Notes under the pieces: model-generated
Databases searched by the model: none
Seen by the model: only the letters and a program-made list of their open reading frames with translations
Told to the model about the DNA's origin: nothing
Shown: piece after piece, positions 50,883-60,084 of the stretch
How the letters are laid out: each line of letters starts with the position of its first letter
Numbering within the stretch: the stretch's first letter is position 1
Position numbers and translations under genes: made by a program
Assembly (NCBI RefSeq): GCF_037038585.1
Contig: NC_092520.1
Coordinates: 191,932,604 to 191,996,603, forward strand
Length of the DNA stretch: 64,000 bases
Direction: 5' to 3'
From: Patagioenas fasciata
Lineage: Eukaryota > Chordata > Aves > Columbiformes > Columbidae

Positions 50883-53874
50883 GTAAGCAAGCCTGGCCAG
50901 GGGGTCCCCCTCCTGCTGGCTCCTCTGGAGAGGCACTGTCCCCATGGCAGGCATCTCAGATGAGTCCTGGGGACAAAGCGCGCTCCTCTCCACGTCACCC
51001 AACTCCAGCCAGCCCTCTGTTGTGCCCCAGTGAGGGCAGCAGACCCATCCCCACTCACTCCTGCCCCTGAGGAAGCTCGGCCTCTCCCAGGGCCTGTCTC
51101 CAGACCAGCAACGTCCTCCTTCCTCCCCTGCAGGACCTGCTGGCTCTGCTGCAAGAACAGGGGCCATCCACGGAGGGGATCTTCCGGCTGGCGGCCAGCG
51201 AGCGTGCCTCCCGTGAGATCAGGGAGGCCCTGGACAGCGGGACCGAGGTCCACCTGGCGAGCCAGCCGGTGCACGTCCTGGCTGTCATCTTGAAGGTGAG
51301 CCCTGCTGACCTGGAGTCCCGCAGCTCCCGCCTCTGGCGCCGCTGACGGGCACCTGCCCGAGCAGGAGCCCAAAGCCAGGAGCTGCTCGGCACCCAGCGT
51401 GCTGGGGATGCTGCCCGTGCTCCCGGCAGCAGCGCTCACAGCCTGATGCGCAGCCCTTGGCGTTGCAGGACTTCCTGCGCAAGATCCCCTCCAAGCTCCT
51501 CGTGGCGGAGCTCTACCATGAGTGGATGGCCGCCCTGCAGAAGAGCAGCAGGGAGGAGAGGCTGGTGGGGCTGAAAGAGTAAGTGTGGCCAGCAGCCTGG
51601 CTGCTCCGCAGGGACTGGCAGAGCCCGGCACTTGCCTGCAAAGCCACAGCCCGCCTGAAAAAGATGCAGGCGTTGGGGCTGGCTCCTTGTGCAAAGGGAC
51701 CCTGGCCAGAAGGGCAGGCAGGGAGGGAGGTGGCAATATCTCAGGGAAGGCAGCCCCTCTGCTGTAGAGCCGGCTTGGCCAAGGAGCCTTCCCTGGGGTG
51801 GGCTTGGCTGACGTCAGCATGGGACACCTGTCTTGACAACACCTACTTCATCTCTGAACGTTGGGTTCCTGTTCCCTCAGGGTGGCCGGCAAGTTACCCG
51901 AGGCCAACCTCCTCCTCCTCAACACCTTACTGCGGCTGCTGCAGAACATCAGCAGCAACGCCACCGTCACCAAGATGTCAGCCAGCAACCTGGCCATCTG
52001 CGTGGGGCCCAACCTCCTCGGCCCGCCAGAGGAGGACACCCTCCCTCTGGACACGCTGGTGCGGGTGACAGCGAAGGTACGTTGCGTTTCCCAGCCCGCT
52101 GCAGCCTTCCAGGCCCACGCCAGCTTTGCTCTTCAGAGGTTCCTGGCTGCCTCCTCTCTTCAGCCAATGCTGGCAGGGGAGCTGCTGGGAAGAGCGGCCG
52201 CCCAGCTGCAGCTTTCTGTGCGCAAGGCAGCATGAGGGGTGGGAAGGGCCGTTGGAGCCATTTGCAGCCAGCGCGTTGGAAACCAATGGGTTACTGTGTG
52301 CAGGTCACCCAGCTGGTAGAGTTCCTCATTCACCACCGCGAGGAACTCTTTGAGGCCGAGGAGGAGCGGGAGGAAGAGGAAGAGGGGGCTGGGCTCGCCG
52401 CTGGAGGGGCCGAGGAGTCGCCGGCAGCAGGAGCAGGCGCGGAAAGTGCCCAGGTAGGTGAGGTCCACAAACAGCATGAGAGAATGCCTCCCCCCTCAGA
52501 AGGTGGGATTGCCACTGTAGGGACAAGCAAGTTCATCCACCAACCTGCAGCTTTGCACAAGTGCAGAGTGAGGCTGATGCAGGTTGGCCATGACTCTTGG
52601 TGCAGTGATGCCAGCAGAAGTGGCACAGCTGGGCTGAGCAAAGCCATCCAAGGGATCTGCCTTTTAGAGCTGAGCTGGAAAACAGGCGGGGGTCATCTTC
52701 TACGTTTCCATTGCAGGTGCCTGCAGTTGCTGCAGAAAGCGAAGGCCAGAACAGCTCCTCTGGGCAGAGCAGGTAACATGAGCTAGCTGTGATTTAGAGT
52801 AGAATTGATTCCTGTTTGTCATGGCTTTACCTGCCTAACAATCCTTTTGGATGGAAAGCTTGCCAGGCTCTTCGCGGGAGGGGGGAAATCCTTCCCCCCG
52901 GAAGAGAAAACTCCCCCGCGAAGAGGAGGGCGATGGCCAGCCCTGCAAGCGCCGGAGGAGGCTGGAACCAGAGAGCTCAGGAGCAGGCGACTGAGCCAAG
53001 CCAGGTGGGGCGAGAAGAGCAAGGAGCCCTGGTGTGTGAAAGAGCCTGCTCTCCCTCTTTCCAATTGTCATGCTGCTCTGAGTCTAGCAAACATCTCTGT
53101 GGTGCCCAGAGATGGCCCCAGAGAGGAAGCATTCACCTTCCCTTGGGAGAAGGCGGATGTCCGGAGGCAAAGAGCACTCCAGGGTTGGCGGTTTTCATTT
53201 GGCACTTAGAATCCTAGCATCAAAGACGAGTTTGGGTTGGAAGGGGCCTTCCAAGGTCACCTAATCCAAGCCCCCTGCAAGCAGCAGGGACACCTTCAAT
53301 GAGATCAGGTTACTCAGAGCCCCGTCCAGCCTGGCCTTGAATGTTTCCAGGGATGGGGCATCTACCACCTCTCTGGGCCGCCTGTGCTGGTATTTCAGCG
53401 CGCTCATTGTAAAACAGTTCTTCCACTTGCCTTTGTCTTTGTGCTTGTCTTGGTCTTTGTCTTAGTTCCTCCTTCCTTTACTCTGGTTCGGTTTTACTCT
53501 CCGTTCTTACTGCAGCTGTACCCAGGCCTGGCCCTTGAAGCGTAGATTTGTACGGCAGTTGAGTCAAAAGCCCCTGCGTCCGCTGAAGCCTCCCCGAACT
53601 CGCACGATCTAAATCACTGATAGCAAAACACCAAAGCCTAGTACCCAGCCCTAAGGAACCCTGCAGAGGAGAACTGTGGATGGGGATTGCCTATCCCAGC
53701 AAAGCACGAGTTGCTTGTTCTCCTCTCAGCCTTGTACTTAATGCCTGTCTTTTCTCCCCCTCTTTCTCAAGGCAGGTTGAAGAGCTGACGGAGGAAGTCG
53801 CCCTCGTGTTGCCACCCTCACGTTGGCTCGACCCGACGGTCCAGAGTTTGTTTGTTTGTTTGTTTATTAGTTAG
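50707..53874 (+). CDS. RhoGAP-domain protein, TAGAP/ARHGAP20-like, copy 1
   Basis: Multi-exon gene read by splice sites: 50707-50882, 51134-51295, 51469-51578, 51881-52076, 52304-52453, 52717-52772 and 53772-53874. All introns are GT-AG and all phases agree. RhoGAP domains speed GTP hydrolysis by Rho, Rac or Cdc42. Key family features are present: EGIFRLAAS with the arginine finger (exon 51134-51295), a KDFLRKIPSKLL helix matching the conserved LK.FLR..P..L block, and NLAICVGPNLL with the conserved Asn (exon 51881-52076). Before the domain comes LLFGRPLADLC...LPQPMQ, the short lead-in I associate with avian TAGAP-like genes. After it comes an acidic Glu-rich, Ala/Gly-rich tail. The 5' exons and start codon are unresolved, so the model is 5'-partial. 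TAGAP versus ARHGAP20 kinship is inferred from motif likeness and not computed. Confidence 0.8.
51134..51295 (+). CDS. RhoGAP copy 1, arginine-finger exon
   Basis: 162 bp, 54 codons, phase 0 at both ends. It encodes the first RhoGAP helices and the loop with the catalytic arginine (GIFRLAAS, residue 18 of the exon). Acceptor CCCTGCAG|GACC; donor TTGAAG|GTGAGC. The protein is identical to copy 2 (61172-61333). Confidence 0.9.
51469..51578 (+). CDS. RhoGAP copy 1, FLRKIPSKLL exon
   Basis: 110 bp, phase 0 in and phase 2 out. It encodes DFLRKIPSKLL and an ELYHEWMAALQ helix. The donor is AAAGA|GTAAGT, and the last two bases join G of the next exon to make Glu. One replacement relative to copy 2 (61507-61616): Val here, Ala there, in the RL.GLKE motif. 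Confidence 0.9.
51881..52076 (+). CDS. RhoGAP copy 1, NLAICVGPNLL exon
   Basis: 196 bp, completing the split Glu codon and then 65 codons. It carries the NLAICVGPNLL block, in which the Asn residues support the bound GTPase in this family, preceded by a Leu-rich helix (LLLLNTLLRLLQNI). Acceptor TTCCCTCAG|GG; donor GCGAAG|GTACGT. One replacement relative to copy 2 (61919-62114): Leu here, Ile there, in EDT.PLD. Confidence 0.9.
52304..52453 (+). CDS. RhoGAP copy 1, end of domain and acidic tail
   Basis: 150 bp, 50 codons, phase 0 at both ends. VTQLVEFLIHHREELF closes the RhoGAP fold. It is followed by a Glu run and then an Ala/Gly/Glu-rich stretch that is likely disordered. Acceptor GTGTGCAG|GTC; donor GCCCAG|GTAGGT. 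Confidence 0.85.
52717..52772 (+). CDS. RhoGAP copy 1, Ser/Gln-rich tail exon
   Basis: 56 bp, 18 codons plus two bases (VPAVAAESEGQNSSSGQS). Acceptor CATTGCAG|GTG; donor GAGCAG|GTAACA. Copy 2 (62755-62810) has Gly in place of the first Glu. Confidence 0.6.
53207..53425 (-). mobile_element. CR1 LINE 3' fragment in the last intron of copy 1
   Basis: Plus strand AGAATCCTAGCATCAAAG, then GTTTGGGTTGGAAGGGGCC and GGCCTTGAATGTTTCCAGGG follow the well-known reverse-complement 3' end of a CR1 subfamily different from those at 47541 and 62932. It is about 220 bp, strongly 5'-truncated and diverged. Confidence 0.85.
53426..53771. other. Rest of the last intron of copy 1, nothing recognised
   Basis: It includes a pyrimidine-rich TTTGT/TCTTTG-type stretch at 53430-53465 and ends in a polypyrimidine tract (TCTTTTCTCCCCCTCTTTCTCAAG) that supports the acceptor at 53770-53771. 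Confidence 0.5.
53772..53874 (+). CDS. Probable terminal exon of RhoGAP copy 1
   Basis: It follows a strong polypyrimidine tract and CAAG acceptor. The first base completes the Arg codon left by exon 52717-52772, giving RQVEELTEEVALVLPPSRWL... to a stop at 53872-53874. The last eight or so residues are encoded by the start of a GTTT microsatellite. An acceptor 4 bp downstream (GGCAG|GTTG) would instead stop after four residues. No equivalent for copy 2 is visible, because a CR1 interrupts that unit first. Confidence 0.5.
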
Positions 53875-54126
53875 TTAGCAAGTTAGTTAGTTAGTTTGTT
53901 AGTTAGTTTGTTTGTTAGTTCGTTACTTAGCAAGTTAGTCAGTTTGTTAGTTAGTTAGTTTGTTAGTTTCTAGTGTAGGTAGCTGTGTACTGAGTGCACT
54001 TTTGTTTCCCATACGGGTTTGCAAGTTTCCAAAATTTTCCCATAGGTTTTTGAGCCAGTAGGGCAAGAGAGTTTGTTTGTTTGTTTGTTTGTTTGTTTGT
54101 TAGTGAGTTAGTTAGCAAGTTCGTTA
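53846..54126. repeat. GTTT/GTTA microsatellite, two arrays
   Basis: Arrays of GTTT and GTTA units at 53846-53969 and 54071-54151, separated and followed by two copies of the same ~90-bp unique block (TAGTGTAGGTAGCTGTGTAC..., starting 53971 and 54153). The block therefore repeats with a 182-bp offset, as part of a local tandem duplication. Confidence 0.9.
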
Positions 54127-54363
54127 TTTTGTTTGTTAGTTAGTTTAGTTTCTAGTGTAGGTAGCTGTGTACTGAGTGCACTTTTGTTTCACATACGGGT
54201 TTGGAAGTTTCCAAAATGTTCCCACAGGCTTTTGAGCCGAGAGGGCCACAGAGTTGGTGAGTCAGGTCTGTAGGTAGGTAGGTATATTTGGCTGAACTGC
54301 ACAAGCTCCCAACAAACGTATGGAGAGCACCCCTGCTGTCAACAACGTCTGCGGCTGCACAAG

Positions 54364-54531
54364 ATGAGGGCCCGTCTGAAGGAGCTGCAAGAATCCAATG
54401 CCAAGCAAGAAAACCTGGCGACTGAGCGACTGAGGCAGGATCCAGCTGTGCGAGCCTCACTCCTGCTGAGCAGGGCGTCCGGCGTGGATGTGAGCCCTGG
54501 CTGCAGCTGTGAGGGGACCGTGGCCCCGTGA
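54364..54531 (+). CDS. Unidentified small open frame, possible exon
   Basis: 55 codons from ATG to TGA. It is open upstream in frame to 54274, with a charged, helix-like start (MRARLKELQESNAKQENL) and then a Cys/Gly-rich end. The composition is unlike the surrounding chance frames and could form a short coiled coil. It may be a C-terminal exon of a gene relic from an earlier duplication round. No homolog is recognised and no strong acceptor is visible. Confidence 0.25.
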   Translation: MRARLKELQESNAKQENLATERLRQDPAVRASLLLSRASGVDVSPGCSCEGTVAP

Positions 54532-54551
54532 GCTGCCAAAGGAAGAAGACT

Positions 54552-54575
54552 TGCTGCTGCTGCTGCTGCTGCTGC
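54552..54575. repeat. Short CTG/GCT trinucleotide repeat
   Basis: About eight perfect GCT units. Confidence 0.9.
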
Positions 54576-55860
54576 GTCAGGGCACTACTTACCTGTTGTG
54601 GTTGTTCTCTCACTGCACAGTCACATCCGACGTTCTGCTCACTCAACCAAAGCCCAGTTAAAACAAAGGAATGTATTACTTTAGCCAGTTGCGAGTTACC
54701 GATTTCCAGTTATTCCTCATTTCTGCCTCCTCTCTTGTTTGATACATTCCCGAAAGTCTCTGTGACTAAAGATTTAGCAAGTTTCAGAGAGGCTTTAGAA
54801 TGAACCTCCTTGATTCTGCCACTTGATCTGTTACAGACTTAACGTTGAACTTGGAGATGTTCATCAATACATTCCCTCCTTTCCACCTGAAATCAATAAC
54901 AGTAAAATAAACCTGAGAACGCCAAGAAGATGCTTCCTGTGCCGCTTTCTTCTGAAATGTAATCAACATCTTAATAAAAGAAAAATTTATCATGGAGTGT
55001 TCTATACATTACTATGAATAACTAAACATTGTGGTATTCTAACCGGCTATAGTGGTGGTCTTGTTGGTTTTTGTGAATTTCTAAAACTGGGTCTATGAAT
55101 ACGTAAATATAACAGGAAAGCTGTGGCTGTTTATCACTACAGAAAAGATGGAGTAAGGGCAGCAAGAAAGGCCCAACGAAGCCTCTGTAAACAGGGAGAC
55201 GGTCATTAGCCGGTCTTAATGTAACGGTTTCCATGAGATGGCATTGCAAGAGACCGTGTCCCTTTGTTACTGAATTACAAGACACTTGTTGCATACGCCT
55301 GCAGGCTAGTGCCGCTCTTTTTTCTGCTATTATTAGTAAATAACAGGTCTTGCTGTTGAATACCTGCTTGGAAGCCTTCTAGAGCACCCCAGTCGATTGA
55401 GATGAGCTGCTCCAGCCTCAGGCTCTTACGTCCTGATACCGCTTAGATGTTGCGACTGGAGAAACGTTTGTGACATTGTGAGAACGTGAAGGGTCTTCCT
55501 GTGGAGAAAACTTAAAATTCAGCTCTTCATTTTGAAACTCAAATTTGATAATGCAAAATCCAAGGTATTTAATACCTGTGATTAGGTATGACATCCACTG
55601 AGGAATCCTGAGCTGGGGCTTTGTTTCCTTTTCTCCCCTATTCTTTCTATGTGGACTTCTGAGGGTCACTAGATATGTTTGTGCCACCTTTCCACATTCA
55701 TGAACTGAGACTAGTATTGTTTCCCTATTTTAAGGGTAAATATATAGGATTGATGTTACCTCAGGTAGTAACTGTTTTAGCCTAAAGCCTGACGTGCGTT
55801 CGATACCAAGAGCAGAAACTTCATTTCCGAGGCTCCCGTCACCGCGCTTTGTCTTCTACC
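54576..55860. other. Spacer of the RhoGAP array, nothing recognised
   Basis: Moderately AT-rich DNA. Open frames of 60-90 codons on both strands have no domain or splice context that I can support. Confidence 0.5.
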
Positions 55861-55940
55861 CGGTTGCACACGCTGCAAAAGGCACATGTTGGGCTGCAAG
55901 AATTTCCTCTAAGGACACAGGTAATAAAAAGGCCATTCTA
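55861..55940 (+). repeat. Exon-like repeat block R1, first copy
   Basis: It matches 57041-57120 at about 85% by eye. The frame LHTLQKAHVGLQEFPLRTQ is open up to a donor-like CACAG|GTAATA, and the second copy keeps the same frame and donor. This suggests a duplicated coding exon, perhaps an upstream exon of the downstream RhoGAP gene. Confidence 0.5.
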
Positions 55941-56659
55941 AAATGACTCTCACCCGGTTCTTCTTGGCACATTTCCTCCATGCAGTGAAAGGGTGAACCT
56001 TGCCATCAACCTCTGTGAAGTCACACTCTTCTTTGAGTGGTTGAAACACAGCTCTGGGGCAAGCAGGACCCTCAATCTCTCCTCTGTGGCACTTCGTTCC
56101 TTGCCTCCCTGCCTCCCTTCTAGAAAATGTAACACAGCAGCGTGGGTTTGGATTTTGGGCTTCTCCTGACTTTGCTCCGTAGATTTGGAGCCAGAGAGAC
56201 AAGAAGACTGACCCGAGGAGGCAGAAGGACAGCTTTCTTGTCTCTACCAAGTGTCTAAGGCACCCCAGGAAGAGTGGGAAGTGGGCAGGATGTAACTGCA
56301 ACCCCCTGGGTGGCACTCTTCTGATCTGCTCTGTTTCTTGGAGTTTCTCCTCGATGTTTTAGAGGCTGGGGTCTAAAAGACAGTACCAAACGCCACCTTT
56401 CAGCCAGGTACTCTGTGAAGAACAAAGTTGGTGTGAAAAAACTGGAGTTAGGGAAAAAAGACAATGGATGGAGTTCTACGGAAACTCCACCTCTGGACTC
56501 TGTCACCAGGGTGCATCCTCTTTCTTCCTGTCCCGTAACAAGAGTGAGCCTTTCCACCTGCACCACTGCTTGGGCTGGAGGAAACACGACCTCCTCATCC
56601 TCATGGCAGCGGCAACAGGAGATGTGCGGCAAGAGCGTGGGACCGACTGTGGATGGCAG

Positions 56660-56808
56660 GGGTACGGGCGTGAAGCATCCCGGGACACATCCGCACTTTG
56701 GGACTTGTGATCCAAAGCAGCTAGACCAGGCTTCTGGAAAGCAACGTGGCAGAGTATGTCCTGGGGGTCCTGGTGCACACCAAGTTCACCAGGAACCAGC
56801 AAGGTGAG
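56660..56808 (+). repeat. Diverged third fragment of the duplicon
   Basis: GAAGCATCC.GGGACAC, TTGTGA.CCAAAGCAGCT and CCTGGTG.A.A.CAAGTT...AGGA.CCAGC.AGGTG appear in the same order as at 49728-49875 and 59767-59914, but with many differences. The right end is the same old CR1 fragment. It is therefore a relic of an older copy. Confidence 0.6.
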
Positions 56809-57040
56809 CTGACTGACATGCAGCATACGCCCTAGCAGCTAAAAAATGCCTTTGCCATAAGCCAGTATTATGTTCTTCCCCTAATACGCTCCACAAATCC
56901 AGCCCGGGCCCTTCAGTAGGTGACCAATATCAAGAAGATAAAGCTCTGTATCCTGTGTACATCCTTTCAAAAGAAGGCATTTTCAATTCTGACCATCTTC
57001 GAACACGGCTTGCTCGTATGACATGACAACTGCTTTTACG

Positions 57041-57120
57041 CAGTTGCACATGCTGCAGAAGGCACGTGTTGAGCTGCAAGAATTTCCGCTAAGGACACAG
57101 GTAAGAAAATGGCCATTTGA
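57041..57120 (+). repeat. Exon-like repeat block R1, second copy
   Basis: It is preceded by an acceptor-like TGCTTTTACGCAG|TTG and encodes LHMLQKARVELQEFPLRTQ up to a CACAG|GTAAGA donor. The amino-acid frame is preserved relative to the copy at 55861 despite the divergence, which favours coding origin. Confidence 0.5.
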
Positions 57121-57180
57121 AGGCATTTCCTGCAGGCTGGAGAGAAAACGGGTAGCAAGCACTGAGGTGATTTCCATATT
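57101..57180. repeat. Local repeat R2 (with 57383-57455)
   Basis: GTAAGAAAATGGCCATTTGAAGGCATTTCCTGCAG... recurs at 57383-57455 as GTAATAAAATGGGCATTTGAAGGC..., both continuing into AAAACGGGTAGCAAGCACTGAG. Confidence 0.85.
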
Positions 57181-57212
57181 TAAACCTTTAAATTAGTGTT
57201 TCTTGAAGTTTA

Positions 57213-57385
57213 CCAAATGGAGATGGTTAGAGCAAGACACAGTAAACAAATAAACAAGAACAAAGCGCGTTCCTTAGCCCCAATATTTGCTCTTAACGGC
57301 ACAAGCTACCCAAAATGTGCGGAGAACGCTCCCACTGGGTCTCAGCTATGGGGATACAGGACACAAACCTCCTTGGAGGAAGAGG
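57213..57385. repeat. Local repeat R3, first copy
   Basis: A block from CCAAATGGAGATGGTTAGA to CACAAACCTCC.TGG is repeated at 58403-58590 with a small insertion and scattered substitutions. It includes the identical GCTCTTAACGGCACAAGCTA segment. Confidence 0.9.
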
Positions 57386-57699
57386 TAATAAAATGGGCAT
57401 TTGAAGGCATTTCCTGCAGAAAACGGGTAGCAAGCACTGAGATGAAATCCGTATCTCATGAACACACAAGGAAATGGGTGAGGCATTCGACCCTCCTGAA
57501 ACGCTGCTGCTGTATGCCCTTCTTACTGCATTAGAAGGAACGTGTATGCGGAGCTGCATCACACAAGCCAGCTGTGCGCTTTTCCCTGTTTGGTTGGTCA
57601 GGTAGTCTGGAGCGGTGACAGACCTATTACGTGTGAACTGTATCACAATCCCGTCACTTCTCAGCATGACAGTTCTCAGGAGCCACTTGCTTTGAGCCC

Positions 57700-57707
57700 T
57701 ATAAAAG
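57700..57707 (+). promoter_or_regulatory. TATA-like box upstream of unit 2
   Basis: TATAAAAG in a local context without other promoter marks, about 3 kb upstream of the RhoGAP exons of copy 2. A chance match is quite possible. Confidence 0.2.
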
Positions 57708-58402
57708 CCAAAACGAACCAAACCTGGAGAAGACATCAAAGCAGAAGTCCTCAAGAACCTCCAAGGTCAACTTAGAGAGGTTTTCATGGAAGATAAGAAA
57801 CAGTGAGACGGAGGCGATGACCAGTCTGTAATGCAGCTTACAGAAATATGATGGTTACATAGAGAAACCTTGTATTCCATGGGCAGTTTTGTTGTATCAA
57901 AATGTATTTACTAGGGAGAGACACGCCTCGTGATAGAATGAAAAGACCTAATGCGAAAGGTGATGTGAAAAAGCGAGATTCTTCATCTTAAACTGTGCTG
58001 GTGCTCGACAGCACACAAAGAGCGGTCGCTTGCTTGGCGCTTTTAAAATCACGCCAGTGGTAAATGGGTAGGCCACAATGAATTAGCTGCAGTCAGGCGC
58101 TTTGCTGTGGGCACAACCTGTTGCTTTCAGCACGCCGGTTGACCAGACGCTGCCTGTGAAACTCACTCGGGTATTAAATGGAAGGCGGGAGCGATGGGTG
58201 GAGCTACGTATTTGCTGTTTCATGACTGCTTTAAAAATGTCTCTTCACTTTGGCCGATGTCTTGTAGTATTTAGATATGTTATATATTAATACATTTTCT
58301 TCAATAAAAGAGTGTTTCTTTGCAGTAAACAGACATGAGACACATCCTTTCTTCAAAGGTCAAAAGCTTGTTTCACTAAGTCCATTGTGTTTTTTGGAAC
58401 TT

Positions 58403-58590
58403 GCCAAATGGAGATGGTTAGAACAAGACACAGTAAAAAAAATAAACAACAAGAACAACAACATCAAAGCGCGCTCCTTAGCCCCCAATATTTGCTCTTA
58501 ACGGCACAAGCTACCCAAAACGTGCGGAGAATGCTCCCACTGGGTCTCAGCTAGGGGGACACAGGACACAAACCTCCCTGGTGCAAGAGG
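58403..58590. repeat. Local repeat R3, second copy
   Basis: Partner of 57213-57385. It lies about 100 bp left of the start of duplicon copy 2, so the left flank of copy 2 is made of local spacer sequence, unlike the CR1 flank of copy 1. Confidence 0.9.
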
Positions 58591-59856
58591 AAACTACAAC
58601 CAGGGTGGGGTTCAGTTCGCTGTGACTTGGGCGTCTGTGTTGGGACTTGGTTTCCACAAAGCCGTTAGAGCGAGTGGGCAGCAAGGGCTTGATGACAGAG
58701 CCCCTCCCTGGGCACGGTTTGGGAATGACCTGAGATTCTGCAGGGGATGTTCTCTGACCTCCGTCTGTCCCCTCAGAAGGGCCAGACTATCCCTAGGTCC
58801 TGCGTCACATCTGCTGATCCCTAGGTGCTGGTTTCGTTACGGCATCTGAAACGGCATTAAGCTGCCTGCGTGTAGGAAATCCAACTGAGGCCTCAGTCGA
58901 TACACTCCCTTAAGTCTAAAGGTGTCCTAAAAGATGTCTGCTTTAGGACAGTAGGAATAAGTCCTTTCTCCGCTAACTAGAATGGGATCTTGGCAATTCT
59001 TTCACATGCGAAGCTGCAATAGAGCTGTGTAAACTGGGAGGAGCTGAATGCCCGATTTGGTATCTGGTGCTGGAGTGGGTGGCCTCAGCACCTCCGGCTC
59101 CTTCTCAAAAACTACTACTCTATCGTATGTCAAAGGTGGCTAGTGGAGTTCCCAGCCTAGATCTCCAGGATTCAGCTGGCACGTGCCACGGGAAAGAGCG
59201 ATGTTTTGTTTGCAGAGCCTCATGGAGCGGGCTGTGGCTGTCCCTGTCCAAATGCGACTCAGGTGCCTTTGGAATATCCAGGGAGAAATGGAAGGGCTTG
59301 GAGAGATTCTTATGAAAAGCTCATGTGCTGTCAGCTGTTGCGTGTCACCAGACCGAGGAAAAACATCTATTTCTTGTAAGCAATCGCTCACGCTGCCATG
59401 CCAATGCCATATTTCCGTTATACTTCAGGCGACCATGCTCTCTTGTGAAGCTGGAACTTCTGCACACGCGCTTTCCTGTCCCTGGTGCAGAATGGTAAGA
59501 GAGCATGAGTGCTCGGGAGGGCTGAGCGGGCGATTGAGGAGGGACAGACAGGGCAGGTGAGGTCGGGGGAGTCGCAGGGTGTGTAAGGGAGAGGTTTGAC
59601 TTGGCAGCCCTTACGGTTAGGGGTGCTGTAGTTGAGAGCCTGTGAGTGAGGATTAGGGGCTGGAAAAGAAAGAAGGTTCATTGTGGGTGTCCGTTATCAA
59701 TCAGCGAGCCAGGGTGATAGCACTGGTGAGTTCTTGCCTAGGAAATGCGGAGAAATGTCTGGCAATGCTAGGGGCAAGAAGCATCCTGGGACACGTGCAC
59801 ACAGACTTGTGACCCAAAGCAGCTTGGCAAAGCTGCTGGCAAAGAGCGTGGCACAA

Positions 59857-60084
59857 AAGGTCCTGGGCTCCTGGTGGATAGCAAGTTGAGCAGGAGCCAG
59901 CGAGGTGGCCCTGGCCCAAGGCGGCAGCCAGTGGTGCCCTGGGCTGCACGGGGCAAAGCCTTGCCAGCAGCTAGAGGGAGGGGACCCTTCCCCTCTGCTC
60001 AGCGCTGCTGAGGCCAGGCCTGAAGTGCTGTGCCCAGGGCTGGGCTCCCAGTGCGCAAGAGACATGGGCATAGTGGGGAGAGCC
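59857..60084 (+). mobile_element. Ancient CR1 fragment inside duplicon copy 2
   Basis: Same fragment and same relative position as 49818-50045, so it was carried along by the duplication rather than inserted twice. Confidence 0.75.

Larger units (their letters stand above)
48648..52893 (+). repeat. Segmental duplicon copy 1 (RhoGAP unit)
   Basis: It matches 58687-62931 almost base for base (offset 10,039, then 10,038 after a 1-bp indel near 50745). The differences are scattered single bases, by eye only about 1%. The left edge is fused to a CR1 that copy 2 lacks; on the right, copy 1 continues into unique sequence where copy 2 has a CR1 insertion. It holds an old plus-strand CR1 fragment and all RhoGAP exons except the terminal one. 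Confidence 0.95.

Noticed and set aside
50366..51820. 484-codon minus-strand frame, with a 433-codon counterpart at 60557-61858
   Set aside because: It is antisense to the RhoGAP exons, spans exons and introns alike, shows no domain, and is explained by high GC content.
51833..52786. 317-codon plus-strand frame, with counterpart at 61871-62824
   Set aside because: It reads across introns in the wrong frame for part of the RhoGAP exons. The spliced model preserves known motifs instead.
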